From Desulfosporosinus sp. FKB (GTDB taxonomy: Bacteria > Bacillota > Desulfitobacteriia > Desulfitobacteriales > Desulfitobacteriaceae), in assembly GCF_002196705.1 (NCBI RefSeq), contig NZ_NADJ01000038.1:186001-250000 (forward strand): a stretch of DNA of 64,000 bases. Direction: 5' to 3'. A model generated the notes under the pieces. It had not been told where the DNA came from, did no database searches, and saw only the letters and a program-made list of their open reading frames with translations. Made by a program: the position numbers and the translations under genes. Below are positions 1-8,400 of this stretch, in pieces. Position 1 is the first letter of the stretch. The number at the start of each line of letters is the position of its first letter.

Positions 1-47
1 TTTTGCCACTGTCTATAATTAAAGAACTGCAAATATTATGAGGAAAA

Positions 48-797
48 TTAGGCAAGAAGGACCTTAACTCCCATAGAAATTAATTTATCCCTAGTTGCTT
101 CCTCCAGACCGGAATCAGTTACTAACGTATGAATACTGTCCCAGCGCGCAAAAGTATGAAAATAGATCTGGCCAATCTTTGCACTGTGCGCGACAAGGAT
201 GACCTCTTTAGCCACTTTAAGCATTTCTTGTTTAACTTCTGATTCAAGCATATTAGCAGTTGATAAACCTCGTTCAATGGCAACACCCGTTGCTCCCAAA
301 AATAATTTATCGGCATTAAAACCTTTCAGGACAGATCGTGTCATTGGTCCAACAAGAGCAAAGTTTTTACCCTGAACTTCCCCTCCAGTTAGTAAAACGG
401 TAATCTCATTTCGATTTCCTAAAACACCTGCAATGGATATTGAATTAGTTATCACGGTGCATCTAGTCGTTAAAGCTTGAGCTACACCCAGCGTTGTAGT
501 TCCAGCATCTAATATAACCGAATCCCCTTCGGCAATTAGAGTTGCGGCTAAATGTCCGATCCTAGCCTTCTCACGCTCCGATTCTCCCATACTCATCATC
601 AAAATTTCCGTTGGTAGAACTGGAGGATAGATCGCTCGTCCATGTTCGCGCTGAATCAGACCCAGAGCGGCCAGGTTTTTAAGGTCTCGTCGAATTGTCA
701 TTTCCGAAACATTAAACCGCTTCGCCAATTCGGTGACAGTTAAATTGCCATGCTCTTGGAGTAACCACTGAATTTCATCCTGCCTTTCAGAACTCAC
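48..797 (-). CDS. DeoR-family transcriptional regulator
   Basis: This 249-aa protein has the standard DeoR layout. An N-terminal winged helix-turn-helix lies at about residues 19-56 (LAKRFNVSEMTIRRDL), followed by a sugar-phosphate sensing domain with the typical DAGTTT motif near residue 97. Family members usually repress sugar or glycolytic genes and release DNA on binding a phosphorylated sugar. It is the last gene of a gap-pyk-regulator run on the same strand, 30 bp after pyk, so it may regulate this glycolytic operon; that is inference. The ATG follows a GGAGG-type site. The effector cannot be read from the sequence. Confidence 0.9.
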   Translation of the reverse strand: MSSERQDEIQWLLQEHGNLTVTELAKRFNVSEMTIRRDLKNLAALGLIQREHGRAIYPPVLPTEILMMSMGESEREKARIGHLAATLIAEGDSVILDAGTTTLGVAQALTTRCTVITNSISIAGVLGNRNEITVLLTGGEVQGKNFALVGPMTRSVLKGFNADKLFLGATGVAIERGLSTANMLESEVKQEMLKVAKEVILVAHSAKIGQIYFHTFARWDSIHTLVTDSGLEEATRDKLISMGVKVLLA

Positions 798-827
798 GAT
801 CTCCCTCCTCTCTGTTATTGAAGTTGT

Positions 828-2561
828 TTAAAGAATGCTCACTGAACCTTCGTATAAGATACCTGTAAGTGCATCAACGGTCACCAGCTGCCCATTCGTT
901 ACTTTTGAAAAGGCCTCTCCTGCGCCAACAATTGCAGGTATTCCATACTGCAAAGCTGCAATGGCCGCATGGGAAGTTAATCCGCCTTCTCGAACTACAA
1001 GTGCGCCTGCACGAGCAATCAGGGGAACGAAGCTGGCATCAGTACTTTCAGCAATCAAAATGTCTCCTTGATTGAAATTATCCTGAGCAGGATTTTTAAT
1101 TTTTTGCGCCAAACCAGAATATGATTTTCGCCCAATGCCGGTTCCTTTAGAGAGAATGTTCCCTATAATCTGGACCTTAATCATATTGGTAGAACCAACT
1201 TTGCCGATTGGTACACCCGCTGTAATAACCACGACGTCTCCCGAGGAAATATAATTCATGGCTAGGGCACTATTCACAGCTACAGACAGCATTTGGTCAG
1301 TTCCCGAACTTTCAGGGACTACAAGAGGTTGGACCCCCCATTGGAGTGACAGCTTTCTTGCGGTGGCAGCAAATGGTGCAGCCGCAACTATCAGAGCTTT
1401 AGGACGATATTTTGAAATCATTTTCGCCGTCAAGCCTGAATGCGTTGGCGTCAGAATAGCTGCGGCATCAAGATCCTTGGCAATATTATACGTTGCATAA
1501 CTTATTGCTTCAGCAACATTTAACTGTGGATGGCGCTTAGCCTGACTTTCCAAAAATGTCTTTTCTGTGCGTCGCGCAATCTTATCCATCATCTGCACAG
1601 CCTGGATCGGAAATTGCCCTGCAGCTGTTTCACCCGATAACATAATGGCATCAGTTCCGTCCCAAATAGCATTAGCAACATCACTGGCCTCTGCACGCGT
1701 TGGCCGAGGCTGCCGAATCATTGAGTCCAGCATTTGGGTAGCTACGATTACCGGTTTCCCCATGAGGTTACATTTAGAGATCATTTCTTTTTGACAAATA
1801 GGAACTTCCTCGACGGGGATTTCAACCCCTAAGTCTCCACGGGCAACCATTAATCCATCTGCAACTTCTAAGATTGAATCTAAGTTCGTGATGCCCTCTT
1901 GGCTTTCTATTTTAGCAATAATATGAACTTCCGCACCCATTTCTTCGACAATTCTGCGCACATCCAAAATATCCACAGCCTTTTGGGTGAAGGATGCCGC
2001 AATGAAATCAATTCCTTGCGAAACGCCAAAGCGGATGTCATCAATATCTTTTTCGGTTACTGCCGGTAAATCGACATGGATACCGGGAACATTAACACCT
2101 TTTTGAGATTTTAGAATCCCGCCGTTACGGACGATGGTCCGGATTTTTTCTTGTTCTACCGAACTTACCTCGAGATCAAGTTGACCATCATCTATTAAAA
2201 CATGGGTCCCAGAATTAACACTTTGCCACAAAGTGTTATGAGTAATACCTACCCGTTCTTGATTCCCCAGGCTGAGATCCGTATCAAGTGTAAAGCTCAT
2301 GCCATTTTCTAGTCTAATTCCCTCATTTGGAACCATTCCCGTACGAATTTCCGGACCTTTTGTATCGAGAAGAATTCCTAAATGCTTGCCGATTTTAGCT
2401 GCTTCTTCTTTTAAAACCGCAATTCGTCGTCCATGTTCCTCATGGGTTCCATGGGAGAAATTTAATCGTGCTACATCCATCCCCGCAGCTAAAAGAGCTT
2501 GAACATTTTCTCTGGATTCACTTGCCGGGCCTATCGTGCAGACAATTTTAGTCCTTCTCAT
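828..2561 (-). CDS. pyk: Pyruvate kinase with C-terminal PEP-utiliser domain
   Basis: Pyruvate kinase converts phosphoenolpyruvate and ADP to pyruvate and ATP in the cytoplasm. The 577-aa protein opens with the conserved RRTKIVCTIGPAS stretch and carries the catalytic IAKIESQEG and MVARGDLGVEIP motifs near residues 218-250. It is about 100 residues longer than the E. coli type because of a C-terminal PEP-utilising/swivelling domain with the GGLTSHAA histidine motif near residue 530. That extension is usual in Bacillus-like and clostridial enzymes. The start is an ATG after AGGAGG, 17 bp downstream of gap, indicating co-transcription. Confidence 0.97.
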   Translation of the reverse strand: MRRTKIVCTIGPASESRENVQALLAAGMDVARLNFSHGTHEEHGRRIAVLKEEAAKIGKHLGILLDTKGPEIRTGMVPNEGIRLENGMSFTLDTDLSLGNQERVGITHNTLWQSVNSGTHVLIDDGQLDLEVSSVEQEKIRTIVRNGGILKSQKGVNVPGIHVDLPAVTEKDIDDIRFGVSQGIDFIAASFTQKAVDILDVRRIVEEMGAEVHIIAKIESQEGITNLDSILEVADGLMVARGDLGVEIPVEEVPICQKEMISKCNLMGKPVIVATQMLDSMIRQPRPTRAEASDVANAIWDGTDAIMLSGETAAGQFPIQAVQMMDKIARRTEKTFLESQAKRHPQLNVAEAISYATYNIAKDLDAAAILTPTHSGLTAKMISKYRPKALIVAAAPFAATARKLSLQWGVQPLVVPESSGTDQMLSVAVNSALAMNYISSGDVVVITAGVPIGKVGSTNMIKVQIIGNILSKGTGIGRKSYSGLAQKIKNPAQDNFNQGDILIAESTDASFVPLIARAGALVVREGGLTSHAAIAALQYGIPAIVGAGEAFSKVTNGQLVTVDALTGILYEGSVSIL

Positions 2562-2578
2562 TATTTATTTCCTCCTGA

Positions 2579-3592
2579 TTACAGACCTTTCGCAACAATC
2601 AGTTTAACCAAATCGACAACACGGTTGGAATAGCCCCATTCATTGTCATACCAAGATAACACTTTGACCATTCGATCCCCCATCATCATTGTTGATAAGC
2701 CATCGACAATCGAGCTTGCCGGGTTTCCATTGAAATCACGCGAGACGAGGGGGAGATCTGTGTAATCAAGAATACCCTTTAACTCATTATTTGCGGCTTG
2801 GCGCAAAGCTGCATTAACATCTTCTTTCGTTGTCGGCTTACTCAAATTAGCGACAAAATCTACCAAGGAAACATTAGGGGTTGGTACTCGAACAGCAAGC
2901 CCATTCATTTTACCTTCCAATTCGGGAAGAACAAGAGTTACCGCTTTAGCGGCTCCTGTTGTTGTTGGAATCATGGATTGATAGGCTGCTCTCGATCTGC
3001 GCCAATCGGAATGTTCTAAATCTAAAATCCTCTGATCATTTGTTACTGAGTGAGTGGTTGTCATCATTCCTTGCTCGATTCCAAAAGCGTTGAGTAATAC
3101 TTTGGCTACCGGGGCAAGACAGTTGGTGGTGCATGAAGCATTAGAGATAATATGATGATTTTGGGGATCGTATTTTTCCTCATTAACACCTAAAACGATT
3201 GTTATATCTTCATTTTTTGCTGGCGCGGAGATAACTACTTTTTTAGCCCCTGCAGTAAGATGTTGAGCCGCAGCATCTCGTTTTGTAAAACGTCCTGTTG
3301 ATTCAATGACAATATCAACACCGAGCTTTGCCCATGGCAAATCTAAAGGATTTCTTTCAGCTAAAATTTCAATGCGTTTTCCATCAATAATCATAGTATT
3401 TCCATCAAGGTCCACTGAATTAGGAATAATCCCATGATTAGAGTCATACTTAAATAAATGGGCTAATAAAGCCGGACTTCCCAGGTCATTGATAGCGACA
3501 ACCTCAAAAGGCAGTGATTGCTGTTTGAGGGCAGCACGAAGTGTTAATCTGCCAATCCGACCGAACCCATTAATAGCCACTCGTAAACTCAT
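2579..3592 (-). CDS. gap: Glyceraldehyde-3-phosphate dehydrogenase, type I
   Basis: This is the NAD(P)-dependent glycolytic dehydrogenase forming 1,3-bisphosphoglycerate. The 337-aa sequence shows the Rossmann start INGFGRIGR, the active-site motif [12 protein letters not shown] with the catalytic cysteine near residue 153, and the C-terminal [12 protein letters not shown] signature. Its length is normal. An ATG start follows GAGGAGG. It is the first gene of the gap-pyk-deoR group. The upstream region contains inverted repeats that could be a DeoR-type operator. Confidence 0.97.
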   Translation of the reverse strand: MSLRVAINGFGRIGRLTLRAALKQQSLPFEVVAINDLGSPALLAHLFKYDSNHGIIPNSVDLDGNTMIIDGKRIEILAERNPLDLPWAKLGVDIVIESTGRFTKRDAAAQHLTAGAKKVVISAPAKNEDITIVLGVNEEKYDPQNHHIISNASCTTNCLAPVAKVLLNAFGIEQGMMTTTHSVTNDQRILDLEHSDWRRSRAAYQSMIPTTTGAAKAVTLVLPELEGKMNGLAVRVPTPNVSLVDFVANLSKPTTKEDVNAALRQAANNELKGILDYTDLPLVSRDFNGNPASSIVDGLSTMMMGDRMVKVLSWYDNEWGYSNRVVDLVKLIVAKGL

Positions 3593-3621
3593 TTGTTTTT
3601 ACCTCCTCTTAATGCTCCAAC

Positions 3622-3676
3622 GTTCATTGGTTAGATAATCTGTTAACATATTAACAATAATTCTGTGCAAATGAAC
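3622..3676. promoter_or_regulatory. Possible operator upstream of gap
   Basis: Two inverted repeats are nested here: GTTCATT at 3622-3628 with AATGAAC at 3670-3676, and GTTAA-CATA-TTAAC at 3642-3655. They lie 30-84 bp before the gap start codon, where a promoter and operator are expected. The DeoR-type regulator at the operon end is a natural candidate to bind them, but nothing in the sequence proves it. Confidence 0.3.
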
Positions 3677-3750
3677 AAATTCCTGCTAGATAAAATGTTT
3701 ATTTACACATTTTTTTGTTTGTATGATTAGGATTCCCTAAACATAATAAA

Positions 3751-3776
3751 AACTTGCAAACCATTGTTTGCAAGTT
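3751..3776 (-). terminator. Rho-independent terminator (second after thiolase)
   Basis: A perfect 10-bp stem (AACTTGCAAA with TTTGCAAGTT) has a 6-base loop and T-rich flanks on both strands, so it could act in both directions. On the minus strand it lies behind the thiolase gene as a backup to the hairpin at 3808-3852. Confidence 0.7.
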
Positions 3777-3807
3777 TTTATTTACAAGTTTCCAATTAAA
3801 TAAGAAA

Positions 3808-3852
3808 ATAAAACGGCTTGTAACAATGGTAAGTTGTTAACAAGCCGTTTTA
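3808..3852 (-). terminator. Rho-independent terminator of the beta-oxidation operon
   Basis: A long stem pairs AAAACGGCTTG and its continuation with CAAGCCGTTTT, with one bulged base and a short loop. T-rich sequence follows on the minus strand. It lies 58 bp past the thiolase stop codon. Confidence 0.8.
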
Positions 3853-3909
3853 TATATTTTGATTAGTTGTGGTAACCTCTGGCGTTAAAATTCGTGTTGG
3901 TAATTGTTC

Positions 3910-5088
3910 CTAACGTTCTACAATTAAAGCAATCCCTTGACCGCCGCCGATACAAAGGGTCGCTAAACCGCGTTTTGAATTTCTGCGTTTCATTTCGTGA
4001 AGTAAGGTCACTAAAATTCTTGTCCCCGAAGCTCCCACAGGATGCCCCAAGGCTATGGCTCCACCATTGACATTGGTTATATCCATATTCAAGTTTAATT
4101 CTTTTGCTACCTCTAAAGTTTGAGATGCAAATGCCTCGTTGGCTTCAACAAGGTCAATATCCTCTATTTTCAAGCCGCACTTTTCTAAGGCTTTCCGCGT
4201 CGCAGGAATCGGACCTGTGCCCATTATGCGCGGGTCTACCCCAGCCGAACCCCAAGATTTAATGGTTGCTATGGGGGTTAGTCCCAGTTCTAAGGCCTTC
4301 TCCTTGGACATAACGACAACTGCTGCTGCACCATCATTGATGCCTGATGCGTTTCCAGCGGTTACAGTCCCTTCCTTTTTAAAGGCGCCGCGCAATTTAG
4401 CTACAGACTCATAGGTTGCTCCGAAGCGAGGGAATTCATCCTGGGAAAATACAACTGGGTCTCCCTTACGCTGAGGAATGCTTACAGGTACAATCTCTTC
4501 ATTAAACTTCCCGGCTTTGATTGCCTCTTCCGCGCGGTTTTGACTCGATACGGCATAATGATCCTGTTCTTCGCGTGAAATACCAAATTGCTCAGCTATA
4601 TTTTCGGCCGTAATTCCCATGTGAATATTATGAAATGCATCTGTTAAACCATCATTAATCATAAGATCTACGACATTTGCATTTCCCATTCGATAGCCTG
4701 TTCGTGCTTTAGGAAGAACATAGGGAGCAAGTGACATACTCTCCATTCCACCAGCAATAACTGTATCTGCGTCTCCGGCGATAATTGCTTGAGCTGCACA
4801 AACGACAGATTTTATACCTGAACCACAAACTTTATTAAGAGTCCATGAAGGAACTTCTTGGGGAATCCCAGCTTTCATTGCGGCTTGGCGAGCAGGATTT
4901 TGTCCTAATCCGCCTTGCAGTACGTTGCCTAAAATGACCTCGTCAACTTGATCAGGGGTAATTCCAGCCCTCTTCATTGCCTCTTTAATAACGATCGCCC
5001 CAAGTTCAGCGGCAGGAACTTGTCCTAAAGCGCCGCCAAAAGAACCCACTGGGGTACGAACTGCGCTAACGATAACAACGTCTTTCAT
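3910..5088 (-). CDS. thl: Acetyl-CoA C-acetyltransferase (thiolase)
   Basis: The thiolase interconverts two acetyl-CoA and acetoacetyl-CoA plus CoA. The 392-aa length is standard. The acyl-accepting cysteine is in [11 protein letters not shown] near residue 88. The catalytic histidine is in GHPVGASG and the second cysteine in CIGGGQG close to the C-terminus. It is the last gene of hbd-crt-acyl-CoA dehydrogenase-thl. The ATG follows GGAG at 9 bases. Context supports a role in butyrate or short fatty acid oxidation or synthesis; direction cannot be decided from sequence. Confidence 0.95.
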   Translation of the reverse strand: MKDVVIVSAVRTPVGSFGGALGQVPAAELGAIVIKEAMKRAGITPDQVDEVILGNVLQGGLGQNPARQAAMKAGIPQEVPSWTLNKVCGSGIKSVVCAAQAIIAGDADTVIAGGMESMSLAPYVLPKARTGYRMGNANVVDLMINDGLTDAFHNIHMGITAENIAEQFGISREEQDHYAVSSQNRAEEAIKAGKFNEEIVPVSIPQRKGDPVVFSQDEFPRFGATYESVAKLRGAFKKEGTVTAGNASGINDGAAAVVVMSKEKALELGLTPIATIKSWGSAGVDPRIMGTGPIPATRKALEKCGLKIEDIDLVEANEAFASQTLEVAKELNLNMDITNVNGGAIALGHPVGASGTRILVTLLHEMKRRNSKRGLATLCIGGGQGIALIVER

Positions 5089-5134
5089 TTAGTCATCTCC
5101 TACACCAATATTCGAATATTGAAGGACTAGTATA

Positions 5135-6277
5135 TTATCCTTTAAGGATATGGCTGCTAATAACTACACGTTGAATCTCATTCGTTCCTTCATAAATTTC
5201 GGTGATTTTGGCATCGCGCATCATACGCTCAGCGGGATACTCGCGTGTATAACCATATCCGCCGTGGAGTTGAACACCCATGGTGGTTACAGCCATTGCA
5301 GTTTCGGAAGCAAACATTTTAGCCATTGCTGAAAGCTTGGAAACCGATACATGAGCATCCGCCATTTTGCAAGCTTTGTAAACGAGCAAGCGAGCAGCTT
5401 CGATTTGTGTTGCCATATCAGCAAGTTTAAATTGGGTGTTTTGGAACTCTGCAATGGGTTTGCCGAATTGTACACGTTCTTTAACATACTTCATGCATTG
5501 TTCATAAGCTCCTTGAGCAATTCCTAAAGCTTGGGAAGCAATTCCGATTCGACCGAAATCAAGGGTCTGCATCGCAATTTTAAATCCTTGGCCTTCTTCA
5601 CCCAGGAGATTTTCAGCAGGTACATGAACATCTTCAAACACTAACTCATAGGTTGCTGAAGAACGGATTCCCATCTTCTTCTCTTTTTTACCAAAAGAGA
5701 AACCCGGCATTCCCTTTTCAAGAATAAAAGCAGCAATTCCGCGATTTCCTTTGCTCTTATCCATTTGAGCAGTGACAACATAAGTATCGGCATAATAGCC
5801 ATTAGTAATAAAGATTTTGCTGCCATTTATGATATATTCGTCACCTTGACGAACTGCTGTCGTTCTTGTTCCCGAAGCATCGGAACCAGCCATGGGTTCA
5901 GTTAAACCAAAGGCACCAAGTTTTTCGCCTGTAGCCAAAGGTACAAGATATTTTTTCTTTTGAGCTTCTGTACCAAATTTATATATGGGGTTGGCACAAA
6001 GACTGGAGTGGGCAGAAATCGTAACACCTACTGAGGCATCAACCCGGGAAAGCTCCTCAACAGCGATGGCATAGGAAATATAGTCAGCACCTACACCGCC
6101 GTACTCTTCAGGGAAAGTGATACCGGCAAGGCCAAGTTCCCCTGCTTTTTTCCAAATTTCTACAGAGAATTCTTCAGTTTCATCACGATGTTCAGCCCCC
6201 GGTGCGCATTCCTTTTCCGCAAAATCACGTACCATTTTCCGCATCATAACGTGGTCTTCAGTTAAATCAAAATTCAT
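5135..6277 (-). CDS. Short-chain acyl-CoA dehydrogenase (butyryl-CoA type)
   Basis: This FAD enzyme oxidises acyl-CoA to trans-2-enoyl-CoA, passing electrons to an ETF. The 380-aa protein has the [15 protein letters not shown] and AAFILEKG motifs and the C-terminal YEGTNEIQR signature, whose glutamate is the usual catalytic base. I place the start at the ATG at 6277, nine bases after GGAGG; an in-frame TTG at 6286 abuts the Shine-Dalgarno and is unlikely. It sits between crt and thl. Unlike many clostridial bcd loci, no etfB/etfA follows, so its ETF partner must be encoded elsewhere, possibly fixAB at 29.9-32.1 kb. Confidence 0.93.
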   Translation of the reverse strand: MNFDLTEDHVMMRKMVRDFAEKECAPGAEHRDETEEFSVEIWKKAGELGLAGITFPEEYGGVGADYISYAIAVEELSRVDASVGVTISAHSSLCANPIYKFGTEAQKKKYLVPLATGEKLGAFGLTEPMAGSDASGTRTTAVRQGDEYIINGSKIFITNGYYADTYVVTAQMDKSKGNRGIAAFILEKGMPGFSFGKKEKKMGIRSSATYELVFEDVHVPAENLLGEEGQGFKIAMQTLDFGRIGIASQALGIAQGAYEQCMKYVKERVQFGKPIAEFQNTQFKLADMATQIEAARLLVYKACKMADAHVSVSKLSAMAKMFASETAMAVTTMGVQLHGGYGYTREYPAERMMRDAKITEIYEGTNEIQRVVISSHILKG

Positions 6278-6305
6278 AATATTCAACCTCCAAATTTTTT
6301 AATTA

Positions 6306-7088
6306 TTAATGTCCTTCAAAGTTTGGTTTTCTTTTTTCCACAAATGCTGTACAACCCTCTGTTTTGTCCGAAGTACTCATGGTTAAACCGAAAACTTCTG
6401 CTTCATAAGCTTGGGCACTGTCTAAATCTAAATTAATTCCTCTTTGAATGGCGCTCTTTGTTAACTGAACGGCCACAGGGGCTCGTCCGGCAATCCGTTG
6501 GGCCAGTTTCTGCGCTTCTTCCATAAGAGACTCTAAAGGATAAACTTTATTGACGAGTCCTATACGGTAAGCTTCCTGAGCATCAATAATATCGCCCGTA
6601 AACAATAATTCGCTAGCAAGTCCTGTACCCACCAGACGCGGCAATCGTTGAGTACCTCCGAATCCGGCAGTAAGTCCTAAAGTCACTTCCGGTTGCCCAA
6701 ATTTAGCATTTTCACTGGCGATACGGATGTCGCAAGCCATCGCTAATTCACATCCTCCACCCAAGGCAAAACCATTAACAGCGGCAATTACCGGTTGAGG
6801 CAAAAGTTCAAGTTTGCGGAAAGTTGCATGACCCAACTGAGCAAAACGGCGGCCTTCTAAAGGAGAAAAGTCTTTCATTTGCGAAATATCCGCTCCGGCG
6901 ATAAATGCCTTTTCACCGCTGCCTGTGACAATGACTGCCTTGACACTGGAATCTCTCCCCAGTTCATCAAGTGCGGCGGACAGTTCCGACAAGGTTTCGC
7001 TGTTTAAGGCATTTAAAGCTTTTGGTCGATTGATCGTTAGAACGGCAATATTACCTTGATGTTGAAGTAAAAGATTTGTGTACTCCAC
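6306..7088 (-). CDS. crt: Enoyl-CoA hydratase (crotonase)
   Basis: The crotonase hydrates crotonyl-CoA to 3-hydroxybutyryl-CoA. This 260-aa protein has the oxyanion-hole motif AFIAGADI, the GFALGGGCELAMACD signature near residue 110, and a glutamate in PEVTLGLTAGFGGTQRL. Its length is normal. The start is GTG, seven bases after GAGGAGG. It lies 29 bp before the acyl-CoA dehydrogenase and about 100 bp after hbd, within the same operon. Confidence 0.94.
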   Translation of the reverse strand: MEYTNLLLQHQGNIAVLTINRPKALNALNSETLSELSAALDELGRDSSVKAVIVTGSGEKAFIAGADISQMKDFSPLEGRRFAQLGHATFRKLELLPQPVIAAVNGFALGGGCELAMACDIRIASENAKFGQPEVTLGLTAGFGGTQRLPRLVGTGLASELLFTGDIIDAQEAYRIGLVNKVYPLESLMEEAQKLAQRIAGRAPVAVQLTKSAIQRGINLDLDSAQAYEAEVFGLTMSTSDKTEGCTAFVEKRKPNFEGH

Positions 7089-7186
7089 GCTTTGACCTCC
7101 TCGTTGTTACAAATCGAAAAATATTCCTACTCATAAAGAGCAGATATCCCTCAAGACTTGTATTAGCCCGTTAGACGGCCTTATGA

Positions 7187-8032
7187 TTACGACTCATATT
7201 GGTAGAAGCCCCGGCCAGTCTTCCGTCCCAGCCAACCTGCTTTGACATATTTGCGAAGTAATGGGCATGGACGATATTTATCTCCAAGTCCTTCATGAAG
7301 AACTTCCATGATTGACAAGACAGTATCCAAACCAATCAAATCAGCTAATGCCAAAGGACCCATGGGGTGGTTCATTCCCAGCTTCATAACGTTATCAATA
7401 GCTTCAACCGTTGCAATCCCTTCATTAAGTGTAAAAATAGCTTCATTGAGCATGGGAATCAAAATACGGTTAGCAACAAATCCGGGAGCATCATTGACCT
7501 CTACCGGTGTTTTACCCATTTTTATACTAAGGTCTTCGATAGTGCTATAAACCTCATTACTAGTTGCTAAACCACGAATAACCTCGACAAGTTTCATTAC
7601 CGGAACAGGATTCATGAAGTGCATCCCTATCACTTTCTCTGGACGCTTGGTGCAGGCGGCGACTTCAGTGATCGGGAGAGATGATGTATTTGTCGCAAGA
7701 ATCGTATGTTCAGGGCAAATAACATCAAGCTGAGAAAATATTTGTACCTTGATGGCCATATTTTCTACTGCAGCTTCAATAACCAAATCTGCTGAAGCTG
7801 CGTCTTGTAAAGACGTTGATTTTGTGATTCGGCTCAAAATCCCATCTTTTTCTTCCGCCATTAGCTTACCTTTTTCAACAGATCGTTTTAAGTTTTTCTC
7901 AATGATTCCAAGACCGCGATTAACAAATTCTTCCTTAATGTCATTTAGAATAACTGAATAACCTGCTTGAGCTGCAACTTGGGCGATCCCGCCACCCATT
8001 TGTCCTGCCCCAATAACCATGATAGTTTTCAC
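7187..8032 (-). CDS. hbd: 3-hydroxybutyryl-CoA dehydrogenase
   Basis: The enzyme interconverts 3-hydroxybutyryl-CoA and acetoacetyl-CoA using NAD(P). The 281-aa protein starts with the Rossmann motif [13 protein letters not shown]. It carries [13 protein letters not shown] (catalytic histidine), the [10 protein letters not shown] linker and the [18 protein letters not shown] helix. The start is GTG after GGAGGAGC. It is the promoter-proximal gene of the four-gene operon, with a sigma-54 promoter 79-93 bp upstream. Confidence 0.95.
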   Translation of the reverse strand: MKTIMVIGAGQMGGGIAQVAAQAGYSVILNDIKEEFVNRGLGIIEKNLKRSVEKGKLMAEEKDGILSRITKSTSLQDAASADLVIEAAVENMAIKVQIFSQLDVICPEHTILATNTSSLPITEVAACTKRPEKVIGMHFMNPVPVMKLVEVIRGLATSNEVYSTIEDLSIKMGKTPVEVNDAPGFVANRILIPMLNEAIFTLNEGIATVEAIDNVMKLGMNHPMGPLALADLIGLDTVLSIMEVLHEGLGDKYRPCPLLRKYVKAGWLGRKTGRGFYQYES

Positions 8033-8110
8033 ACATGCTCCTCCTTTTTTCTATTAAAATTTTTACGATTCCGCAGAAATGGGTGATTACCGAATCGCAT
8101 GAATCTTATT

Positions 8111-8125
8111 GCAATTTCTGTGCCA
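8111..8125 (-). promoter_or_regulatory. Sigma-54 (-24/-12) promoter of hbd operon
   Basis: On the minus strand the sequence reads TGGCAC-AGAAA-TTGC. This matches the sigma-54 consensus TGGCAC-N5-TTGC at every fixed position, with correct GG-N10-GC spacing. The expected start site is near 8100, giving a leader of about 70 bases before the hbd GTG. The gene immediately upstream encodes a sigma-54 activator with an intact GAFTGA motif, which supports function. Confidence 0.88.
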
Positions 8126-8291
8126 TTTTACTATTCAATAGATTCAGAATCTTGAACCTCAATGCTGACAAGCCTTCCAATTGTTAGCAATAAAATAATA
8201 ATCGTTAGTTGTAATTTTAACTGTAAACTTTTGTTGACACATTCTCAAAACCTAGTAATGCTTTTATGATTTATTGCCAAATATTCAACAA

Positions 8292-8327
8292 TGTTTACAA
8301 TGATAGACATGTCTACATTCGTTTACA
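8292..8327. promoter_or_regulatory. Possible activator-binding repeats (UAS)
   Basis: A perfect 12-bp palindrome, TAGACATGTCTA, lies at 8304-8315. It is flanked by related octamers TGTTTACA (8292-8299) and CGTTTACA (8320-8327). The palindrome centre is about 184 bp upstream of the -24 element, a typical distance for an enhancer-like site of a sigma-54 activator. Binding by the neighbouring regulator is inferred. Confidence 0.45.
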
Positions 8328-8400
8328 TATTTGTTTTAAATATTCAGATCATTAAGTCTAAAATGCGACATTATTAGGGAAAATATTTTGTCGATTCAAA

